DNA from: Zygnema cylindricum
Taxonomy: Eukaryota; Streptophyta; Zygnematophyceae; Zygnematales; Zygnemataceae
DNA: 64,000 bases
Direction of reading: 5' to 3'
Assembly (NCBI GenBank): GCA_037447655.1
Contig: JBBHKE010002234.1
Span: forward strand, 1 to 64,000
Numbering within the stretch: position 1 is the stretch's first letter; each line of letters begins with the position of its first letter. Position numbers and translations under genes: made by a program. This document shows, one piece after another, positions 56,391 through 64,000 of this stretch. The notes beneath the pieces are model-generated. The model searched no databases. It was not told the DNA's origin and saw only the letters and a list, made by a program, of their open reading frames with translations.

Positions 56391-57560
56391 TCCCCCTCTT
56401 CACCCCTCCCTCTCCCTCTCTCCCTCTCCCTACCTCTCTTTCCCTCTCATTCCCCCTCTCTCCCTCTTTCGCCCTCTCCCCCTCTCTCTCCCTCAATCAC
56501 TCTCTCTCTCTCCCCCTCTCTCCCTCTCCCTTCTCCTTGTCTCTCTCCCCCTCTCCCTCTCTCTCCCTCTCTCCCTCTCCCTCTCCCTCTTTCTCCTTCT
56601 CCCTCTCTTTTCCTCGTCCTCTCCTCTCCTCTCCATCCCTTTCCCTTTCTCCCTCTCTCTCCCTATCCCTCCCTCCTCCCCCCTCTCCCCCTCTCTCTCC
56701 CACTCCCCCTTTTCCCCTCTCCCTCCCTCTCCCTCCCTCTCTCTCCCTCTCCCACTTTCTCTCTCCCCTTCTCTCCCTCTCCCACTCTCCCACTCCCTCT
56801 CCCCCGCTCTCCCTCTCCCCCACTCTCCCTCTCCCCCTCTCTCCCTCTTCCACACCCTCCGTCAACCCTTCTCTCCCTCCCTTGCTTCTCACCCTCTCTC
56901 CCCTTCTCTCTCCCTCTCTCCCTCTCTCCCCTCTCCCCCTCTCTCTGTTTTCTCCTCCCTCCGTCAGCCCATCTCTCTCTCCCTCTTCATCTTTCTCCCC
57001 CTCTCTCTCCCCTACTCTCCCTCTCCCCCTCTCCTCCCTCTTCCCCTCCCTCCGTCACCCCCTCGCTCTATCTCCCTCTGTCCCTCTCCCTCTCTCCCTT
57101 GCTTTTATCCCTCTCTCTCTCTCTCCCTCTCCCTCTCTCTCCCTCGCCCTCCCTCCCCCTTCCACACCCTCTTTTCCACAACTTGGCCATCCCTCTCCCT
57201 CCCCCCTCCTCTCCCCCTCTCCCCCTCTCTCCTTGGCTCCATCTCCCCCTCTCCCCCTCTCTCCATCTCTTTCCCTCTCCATCCCTCTTCCCTCTCCCCC
57301 TCTCTCCATCTATCCCCCTCCCACTTCGCCCCTCTCTCTCTCCCCCTCCCCCAATCCCCCTCTCGTCCTCTCTCCCTCTCCCCCTCTCCCTCTCCCCCTC
57401 TCTCCACCTCCCCCTCCCCCCCTCTCCCCCTCTCTCCCTCTCCCTCTCTCCCTTCCCTCTCCCACTCTCTCCTCTATCCCTCCCCTCTCACTCTCATTTC
57501 TCTCTCTTCTCTCTCTCTCAGCTCTCCTCTCTCTTACTCAATTCTCTCTCTTTTTCTTAC
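56391..57560. repeat. C/T-rich (plus-strand) minisatellite
   Basis: CCCTCTCCCCCTCTCTC-type repeats. Two ~410-codon plus-strand Ser/Pro/Leu ORFs are composition artefacts. It lies upstream of the receptor-kinase exon and is probably intronic. Confidence 0.9.
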
Positions 57561-57688
57561 ACCACACATTCTCACTCTCACTCTTTGTTTTCTTCTTTTG
57601 ATTTTGCGAAGAGTTTTTTTTTTGTTTTATTGTGATTTTTTTATTTTCTGGTGATATATAATAAACCGGATTCATATGTGTCTTACAG

Positions 57689-57740
<52 letters not shown>

Positions 57741-57768
57741 AATATATATATATATATATATATATATT
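57689..57768. repeat. (AT)n microsatellite
   Basis: Two (TA)n runs separated by CATATAAA. Confidence 0.9.
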
Positions 57769-57911
57769 TTTTTTGTTTAAAGATTCACCTGTAAATCAAA
57801 ATATCTTATTGAAAACTTCAAAATTTCAAAATTTGAACTCTCTCTGTCCTTTTTCTCCTCTGTACTGATTTTTGCGAAAATATTCTAAAACCCATTATTT
57901 TTTATTTCCAG

Positions 57912-58044
57912 ACTGAAATGGAAATTCTAGGTCCTCTCCTTCACCAACATTTGGTTCGACTTATCGGATATGGCTTCAGAAGAGAAGAAAATTTCCTAAT
58001 CAAACAATACATGGCAAGAGGGAGGGTGGCTGACAATTTATTCA
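57912..58044 (+). CDS. Receptor-like kinase exon (subdomains III-V), orphan
   Basis: The acceptor TTTATTTCCAG is followed in phase 0 by TEMEILGPLLHQHLV, RLIGYGFRREENFLI and KQYMARGRVADNLF, then donor GTAAAT leaving in phase 1; 133 bp. This matches the plant receptor-like (RLK/Pelle) kinase core: the Glu of helix C region, H.HLV.LIGY, and the hinge LI.EYM..G.L. Such kinases phosphorylate Ser/Thr downstream of extracellular receptors. No neighbouring kinase exon was found between 54.9 and 58.45 kb; the copia at 58453 lies in or just after the next intron. A relic exon is equally possible. Confidence 0.8.
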
Positions 58045-58045
58045 G

Positions 58046-58452
58046 TAAATATTCTCTCCTTTCTCTCTAACACCCTCACTCTTCCTCTCGCTCTCTTCCT
58101 CTCGCTTTCTTCGTCTCTTCTCCTTCATTTCCTTCTCCCTCCTCCAAAAGTGTTAATTTTTTTTCGCACTTGCATGTCGTTTGCCTCTCCTATCTAAGCA
58201 TTGTGTTCTTGTATTAGATCAAATTTTCTCCCTCTCCCTCTCCCTCTCCCCCTGTTACTCCAGTTTCCCTTCCGTGTTCACCCTCTCCCTCTAAATCCCT
58301 TTCCCGTCACCCTCCCACACTGTTACAAGTACATATCTTTCCTCTCCTCCTCGTTCCTCCAGCTCTCTCGCTCTCATCCCTGCCCTCCCTCCCTCACAAA
58401 CTTCCCCTTTCCCTTTCCTTCTCTCTTTTTCTATCCCTCCCCTAGTCCCTAT
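58046..58452 (+). other. Intron-like CT-rich sequence after the kinase exon
   Basis: Plus-strand C/T-rich with no recognised exon up to the LTR. Confidence 0.6.
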
Positions 58453-58852
58453 TGAAAGTGTTAATTTTCTCTCTTAAAGCTTATGTCTAAATCCACATCC
58501 TTAAAATCCTAAACTCTACTATAGAAGTACATGTTTTTTATTGTACTTTATAGATGACGTTATGATCCTCTTAGTGGAATGTATAATACCTTTTATAATA
58601 TAGAATGATACTTACTGGAATGTACATACCTCTTCTAGTGTATAAATGATTCTAAGTGAAATCGCAAGTCAATAGAATTATTTTGACGTAACTAGTTCTA
58701 CCCACATTAGTTACGTCTTGTCCTAGATCTAACTTGAACCGACGTTTTCATTTTACAGTTCTATAAAAGTCACTTGTCTCACATGTATTATTTATCAATT
58801 CAAAAAGGACACTTTGACAACAAAGTTCTCGCTTACATTCTCTTGTTTGTCA
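58453..58852 (+). repeat. 5' LTR, right end approximate
   Basis: Starts TGAAAGTGTTAATTTTC, identical to the start of the 3' LTR at 63814. A TATAAAAG lies near 58763. No canonical initiator-Met primer site was found after it, so the end is a guess. Confidence 0.65.
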
Positions 58853-58936
58853 TCTAATTTTTTTCTTGTCTTTTGGTCGTATTTTATTTTGTCGCTACAT
58901 ATCATCTTTTGTCTTCATTTTTATTTTGGCCTCATA

Positions 58937-60398
58937 TGGCCTCTCATTCAATAGGTTATGGGCCTCCCCCTTCGTCTGTATCCAATTCTATTTCAAAGTT
59001 TTATCCAATTCCATTTCAAAGTTTCAGGGCAAAAACTTTTATAATTGGAAATTTCAAATTCAACATTTATTCACTTTCGAAAAAATTTGGGGACACATCA
59101 GTGGAACCGTCATTATTCCTGTCCTTCCGGACGCCACCGATGCAGCCTATGCTACTACGCAACTTGCTATTGTCGCGTGGACTGAAAAAGACGCCACTCA
59201 ACTTTCTCGACTTGTCCTCTCTTTGGACGGTCAAGTGTCAAATCTTGTACAATCCGCAACAACTTCTCATGAAGCGTGGACGCTTGTTTGTGCCGTGTTC
59301 GAGACAAATACATGGCCAAACCGACTTGCATCTCGTCGTCAATTCATCAATATCCAAAAATCCAAAACTAACTACATGCTGACTTTCATTCAAATCATCC
59401 AATCACTTGTTGGTCAATTGAAATGCATTAATTATCTTGTGAGTCACGAAGATCTAATTAGTGCAATTTTGGGTGGGTTACCTAATTCATTTGACGCTTT
59501 CATAAGTACAGTCAATAATGACCCATCCCACGTCACTTTGTCAGATCTCACAAATCGGTTAATGCACGAGGAAAAAATATTGTCATTAAACAAATCTGAC
59601 GTACTTGCTGATGGCGAGGCACTAACAACCTTTGTTCCTAAGAAACCGTCGAATATTGCAAGATCTCCTCTATTTTTCAAATATTGCAAAGAAAGGGACC
59701 ACGTAGTTGACGCGTGCCCAGCGTTGGCACGCAAGCGTGAAAAAAAACTTTTGACTGGGGTCGCGCCAAAAAATCCAAAATATCCTGCGAATCCCCAGGT
59801 TGCGAGGCACTTTGGTCAACCTGCGCACGCGCACGCCGCATTCAATTATTCGTACGGTCCTCCACCGTCGTGGTACCCGGCGCCAAACTACTTTTACTCT
59901 TCGTCAGTACCACCGTTGACGCCGCACGCCGGATTTACTAACCACTCTGTCGGCTCTGTATCTACAACTGTCGGTTCTACATCTACATCAATCACACCTG
60001 CCCAAACCGTACTTCCTTCAATTCCACTTGTGGATTATGGGTACGCCTTCACCACATCAGGTAAAACCTTTGAGTGGCTTATTGACTGTGGCGCTTCCCA
60101 TCATATGTGTTGCCATCTTGAATTAATGACAAATGTTGTTCCTTTGTCTGTTCCTCTCAAAATTTCTCTTGGCAACAATATGATATTGACATCAAATATG
60201 GTTGGACAGGTGCAGTTTAAATCCAATTCACGCGATTTTCTTCCCATAATCTTGGACAAAGTATACTTTGTTCCAAAATTAAAGAAAAACCTTTTTTCGG
60301 CTGGAAGCGCCCTTTGTAACGGAAATTATGGCATTATCAACGAAACAAATGTTCAGTTTTATTCCTCTACTCGCACCCTTATTGGTAGTGGAACTAGT
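58937..60398 (+). pseudogene. Copia gag and protease
   Basis: The natural ATG is probably 58937 (MASHSIGYGPPPSS). A 23-bp tandem duplication (58979-59001 and 59002-59024) shifts the frame right after. The gag body is then open: FQGKNFYNWKFQIQHLF, LGGLPNSFDAFI, LTNRLMHEEKIL. The zinc knuckle has lost its first Cys (FKYCKERDHVVDAC). The protease is WLIDCGASHHMC, with Cys where Ser or Thr is usual after the catalytic Asp. A TAA at 60399-60401 interrupts the polyprotein. Confidence 0.85.
58979..59024 (+). repeat. 23-bp tandem duplication breaking gag
   Basis: Two units starting TATCCAATTC and ending TTCAAAGTTT, one mismatch. 23 is not a multiple of three. Confidence 0.9.
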
Positions 60399-60401
60399 TA
60401 A

Positions 60402-61354
60402 GGCACTCTTTATGTTCTTGATTTTTTTAAAGACATTGCCTTTGCTAATTTAGCTACTTCTTCTACCTCTTCTTGTTTTCATAAGTGGCACCTTCGCTTT
60501 GGTCACTTAAATGGTCATAGTTTAGTTTCTCTTCAAAAAGGCCTTGTAATTGGACTTGTCAATTATAATGAAAGTACAATTGATTTTTGCAATGGTTGTG
60601 TCATCGGCAAAATGCCACGTTTTACTTTTCATTCTAGCAATTCTCGTTCACAATTCCCTCTTGATCTCATCCATAGCGATGTTTGTGGACCCATGCGAAT
60701 TGCAAGTATGAGTGGTGCGATATACTTTCTTACCTTCATTGATGACTATTCACGTTCTACATATGTCTATTTTATGAAACAGAAGTCTGAGGTCTTTTCT
60801 CATTTTCAACACTTTAAATCTCTTGTCGAAAATCATCTTTCCTCTCGCATTAAAATATTAATGACCGATAATGGGGGGGAGTATATGTCTAACCTTTTCT
60901 CTGAATTTTTACTTTCACATGGCATTATCCATCAAACTACTTCTCCCTATAATCCACAACAAAATAGTGACGTCGAACGGCTAAATCCCACTTCTTGACA
61001 TGACTCGCTCCATTCTTCATTTTTCTTCCTTACCCTATCCTTTTTGAGCCGAAGCCGTTCTAACCTCCTCTTATGTGCGTAATAAGTTGCCTACCTTCGC
61101 TCTTCCCAACAAAACTCTGTTTGAGGCATGGCACGGGAAAAAGCCCGATGTGTCTCATTTTCGGATTTTTGGTAGTGAAGCTTATTATAAGGATCTCACT
61201 AATAAGGATGGCAAATTAGGCGCACGCGCCATTCGAGGAATTTTTGTGGGCTATTCCCCAAATTCAAAGACGTATCGCATTTGGTGCCCTTCATCGCGTC
61301 GTATTATTACCACGCGTGACGTTGTCTTTAATGAAATACCACTAATCCGCAAAC
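60402..61354 (+). pseudogene. Copia GAG-pre-integrase and integrase
   Basis: WHLRFGHLNGHSL and CNGCVIGKM are the GAG-pre-integrase HH-CC. DLIHSDVCGPM, FLTFIDDYSRSTYVYFMKQKSEV, and MTDNGGEY carry the first two catalytic Asp. VERLN holds the place of the catalytic Glu, followed at once by a frameshift. LPTFALPNKTLFEAWHGKKPD, IRGIFVGYSPNSKTYRIW follow in another frame. A TGA replaces the expected Trp near 61047. Confidence 0.88.
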
Positions 61355-61356
61355 TA

Positions 61357-61555
61357 CACCGCGAATCGTTATTAGCGTTGAGAAATTATTAGTGTAAAGA
61401 AAAAATTAGCGTCATTCATTCCAATTTAGTGCTAGGAGACGTGGCAGATTATGGTCCATGTCTTTAAATAGTGTATTTTATTCTATTTAAGGTATTAATG
61501 TCAAAATTTTGGGGTGCCGATAAAGAGTTCATAAGGCTAATAACGATTCGCGGTG
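61357..61555. mobile_element. MITE, copy 3, inserted in the copia polyprotein
   Basis: 199 bp with termini CACCGCGAATCGTTATTAG and the inverted copy at the right, flanked by TA at 61355-61356 and 61556-61557. The copia frame (IPLIRKL upstream, IPDFPLTPLKF downstream) resumes at the TA, so the insertion footprint is exact. It shares termini with 1717-1875 and 3932-4148. Confidence 0.85.
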
Positions 61556-61888
61556 TAATCCCTGATTTTCCACTCACTCCGTTGAAATTCGATTTCCCCT
61601 CCAATCTCCTAACCCCTAATCCTGATACATCCACTCCATTTAACCCTTTAACACCCCAATTATCCCCTATTCTTTCAGTTCCTTTCCTCCATCAGAATTT
61701 TCTCTTTCTGGCAGTTCTGGTGAAATCTCTACCTACGACAATACTACACTCCAAACACATTTTGTTTCATCGCCCGCAGATTCTGTCCCATCGCATGAGG
61801 CGTGTGAATTTTTTCCACCGACGACGTCTGTCGTTTTGACCCAAATGGATTCTCCACCAACTACGTTTGTCGTTTTGACAGATTCTAC

Positions 61889-62225
61889 ACCCACTACATC
61901 TGATTTTTTAGAACCGACTATTTCACCTGAACAAATTACTTACGACATAGCACACGCACGAGAATTCCCACTTGGAAAATTCGCGACAGGTTGGCTCACG
62001 CCAACCTTGCTGACGTGCGCGACCCACCTACATTAAAATTTGCTTTAAACCGACCTACCCACTACATCTGATTTTTTAGAACCGACTATTTCCCCTGAAC
62101 AAATTTCCGTACGACACAGCACACGCACGAGAATTCCCACTTGGAAAATCCGGGACAGATTGGCTTACGCCAACCTTGTTGACGTGCGCGACCCACCTAC
62201 ATTAAAATTTGCTTTAAACCGACCT
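61889..62225 (+). repeat. 168-bp tandem duplication in the copia linker
   Basis: Copies start at 61889 and 62057 with ACCCACTACATCTGA and end CGACCT. They share CACGCACGAGAATTCCCAC. About 93% alike. Confidence 0.92.
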
Positions 62226-62990
62226 GACGCTGACATGTGGCGCCTCGCGGCTACTCATGAGTTCGAATCATTAATGACAAATAAGACCTAGACGCTTTGT
62301 ACAGTGCCGCCAAATGGCCGCGCTATTGGTTCGAAATGGGTCTTCAAAATCAAATGGTTTCGCCGACGGATTTATCGAACAGTACAAAGCGCGCCTGGTG
62401 GCGAAGGGTTACTTACAAACGGAAGGAGTGGACTACCACGAAAATTTTGCCCATGTCGCAAAATTCGAATACATTTGTACGATTTTGTCTCTTGCCGCCA
62501 GCCATGACTGGGAGCTTCAGCAGATGATGTCAAAACTGCTTTTCTCCACGGCGGTCTTGATGAGGACATCTACATGGATCAAGCGCCTGGTTTCGTCATC
62601 ATTGGTAAAGAATCTCTTGTTTGTCACTTGCAAAAGTCCATTTATGGCCTCAAGCAGACCCCACGTGTGTGGCATAAAACGCTAGTCTCTGTTTTGTTAA
62701 AAGAAGGATTTAGAGAAATAACTACAGATCTTGGAATTTATGTTAGAATTTATGTTAGAGGTACAGGAGACAATTTAATCATTATCATTATTTATGTCGA
62801 TGATCTCATTCTCGTTGGTTCTAGCAAGATAAAAATACACAAAATCAAAATTGCTCTCTCATCACATTGGCCAATGTCTGATTTAGGCAATCTTGATTAT
62901 TGTCTAGGCATTACGGTTTTACGTCACAGATCTGCACGCATTTTACTTATGAGTCAAGAACATTACATCATTGATCTTTTGGAATAATTT
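62226..62990 (+). pseudogene. Copia reverse transcriptase
   Basis: In pieces: IGSKWVFKIK, then in a shifted frame EQYKARLVAKGYLQTEGVDYHENFA, then after another shift SIYGLKQTPRVWHKT and the catalytic IIYVDDLILVGSS. YVDD is intact. LGNLDYCLGI and LMSQEHYI follow. A TAG near 62289 and a TAA at 62985-62987 interrupt it. Confidence 0.88.
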
Positions 62991-62993
62991 CAT

Positions 62994-63788
62994 ATGGTTG
63001 ATTGTATTCCGGTGACTACTCCTTTTGATCCTAATACTCCTCTTACCAAACTAACCTCCGATGGGAATGCCGAAGGAGATGTAGCTTCCCTTTACCGCTC
63101 TATTATAAGAAAGTTAATGTATGCTATGCTTGGTACTAGGTTGGATATTTGCATAGTTGTTTGTCTTTTATCGCAATTTTCTCATTGTGCCACCCTTACG
63201 CATCTCCAAGCTGCCAAACGGGTACTCCGTTACCTTCAAGGGACCAAGCATCTTCACCTCACTTTCTCTTTTTCCTCTTTTTCCTCATCCCCATCCTCTT
63301 TTTCTTCTTCCGTGGATACCTCCATTTTCGGATATTGTGATGCGGATTGGGGAAATCAACCCGACGATCGACGCTCGATTTCCTGTGTTTGTTTCTCCCT
63401 CGGCAATGGCCTTGTTTCTTGGTCTTCCCGCAAGCAAACTACGGTTGCCCTCTCCTCCACCGAAGCCGAGTATATGGCCGGCACCTCCGCCACCAAATCG
63501 GCCATTTGGTTGCGCCGCCTTCTCACCGATCTCTCTTTCCTACCTTCTTCCCCTACTCCCGTTTTTTGTGATTCTCAAAGGGCTTTAGCCCTTATGAAAA
63601 ATCCGATTCATCACACTCGCACCAAACACATTGATATTCAGTTTCATTTTACTCGAGAAAAAATCATAGACGGCACCGTCTCTTTCTCTCATTGTGCTTC
63701 GATTTCTCAACTTGCCAATTTCCTTATCAAACCTCTCCCTCGCCTTTTGCTTCACCAACACATTTTTACCGCCGATCTTCATGACTAG
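62994..63788 (+). CDS. Copia RNase H and C-terminus
   Basis: 264 codons open to TAG. LYRSIIRKLMYAMLGTRLDI, LQAAKRVLRYLQGTKHL, FGYCDADWGNQPDDRRSISC with the RNase H Asp, VSWSSRKQTTVALSSTEAEYMA with the Glu, VFCDSQRALALMKNPIHH and KHIDIQFHFTRE follow family order. It degrades RNA in the hybrid during reverse transcription. An Ser/Phe-rich insertion (about residues 84-105) is unusual. Confidence 0.9.
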   Translation: MVDCIPVTTPFDPNTPLTKLTSDGNAEGDVASLYRSIIRKLMYAMLGTRLDICIVVCLLSQFSHCATLTHLQAAKRVLRYLQGTKHLHLTFSFSSFSSSPSSFSSSVDTSIFGYCDADWGNQPDDRRSISCVCFSLGNGLVSWSSRKQTTVALSSTEAEYMAGTSATKSAIWLRRLLTDLSFLPSSPTPVFCDSQRALALMKNPIHHTRTKHIDIQFHFTREKIIDGTVSFSHCASISQLANFLIKPLPRLLLHQHIFTADLHD

Positions 63789-63800
63789 CCATGCTTCAAT

Positions 63801-63813
63801 CGAGGGGGGGTAT
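63801..63813 (+). other. Polypurine tract
   Basis: CGAGGGGGGGTAT immediately before the 3' LTR; primes plus-strand DNA synthesis in LTR elements. Confidence 0.8.
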
Positions 63814-64000
63814 TGAAAGTGTTAATTTTCTCTCTTAAAGCTTATGTCTAAATTCACATCTTAAAAATCCTAAACTCTACTATAGAAGTACATGTCTTTT
63901 ATTGTACTTTATAAATGACGTTATGATCCTCTTAGTGGAATGTACAATACCTTTTATAGTATAGAATGATATTTAGTGGAATGTACATACCTCTTGTAGT
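63814..64000 (+). repeat. 3' LTR, truncated by window end
   Basis: Matches 58453 onward with about ten differences in 187 bp. Confidence 0.9.

Larger units (their letters stand above)
58453..64000 (+). mobile_element. Ty1/copia LTR retrotransposon, 3' LTR cut by window end
   Basis: Order: 5' LTR from 58453, gag, protease, integrase, MITE insertion, linker with a 168-bp duplication, RT, RNase H, polypurine tract (63801-63810), 3' LTR from 63814. The first ~187 bp of the two LTRs differ at about ten positions by eye, roughly 5%. Coding frames are broken by several stops and shifts, so it is not active as sequenced. It inserted beside the kinase exon. Confidence 0.92.

Noticed and set aside
56366-57635. 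Two ~410-codon plus-strand ORFs
   Set aside because: Overlapping low-complexity reads of a C/T-rich tract, no domain.

Overview
This window is eukaryotic nuclear DNA, most likely from a green-lineage organism, and a streptophyte alga fits best. The reasons are AT-rich sequence with GT-AG introns, PPSPPP hydroxyproline-rich linkers, LysM modules, a legume-type lectin domain, a plant-type receptor-kinase exon and several Ty1/copia elements with initiator-Met primer sites. I cannot name the species.

The main content is a minus-strand gene, or two adjacent genes, with exons from about 51.4 kb down to 7.4 kb and possibly to 5.2 kb. In transcription order the exons encode: signal peptide + PAN/apple, F5/8C (discoidin/fucolectin-like), PAN, F5/8C, a decayed PAN, a legume-type lectin, a 4.3-kb PPSPPP array, four exons of a papain-family (C1) cysteine protease with all active-site residues, two EGF-like exons, at least four LysM units, and a second short PPSPPP tail with a stop. 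Module exons begin and end in phase 1, and each junction I could check keeps frame. The exception is the PPSPPP array, which carries length changes that are not multiples of three. The product would be a secreted carbohydrate-binding protease of the extracellular matrix. An alternative is a lectin gene (51.4-42.7 kb) followed by a separate PPSPPP-protease-LysM gene (41.6-5.2 kb).

Layout: 0-0.85 kb, 3' end of a decayed copia element and its LTR; 0.85-5.2 kb, AT-rich non-coding DNA with a degenerate ~100-bp satellite and two MITEs; 5.2-9.1 kb, two tandem copies of a LysM exon pair; 9.5-14.4 kb, LysM and EGF exons; 14.5-24.4 kb, an intron holding a decayed, nested minus-strand copia element; 24.4-27.1 kb, EGF and protease exons; 27.1-36.1 kb, a long intron with unclassified repeats and a minus-strand gypsy fragment; 36.1-41.6 kb, the first protease exon and the PPSPPP array; 42.7-51.4 kb, lectin modules; 52.1-54.9 kb, 5' part of a minus-strand copia; 54.9-57.6 kb, CT-rich tracts split by a candidate solo LTR; 57.9 kb, one plus-strand receptor-kinase exon; 58.45 kb to the end, a plus-strand copia element with a MITE inside and its 3' LTR cut by the window edge.

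I saw no rRNA or tRNA gene, CRISPR array or prokaryotic operon. Exon boundaries come from reading splice signals and phase by eye and have not been tested against transcripts.
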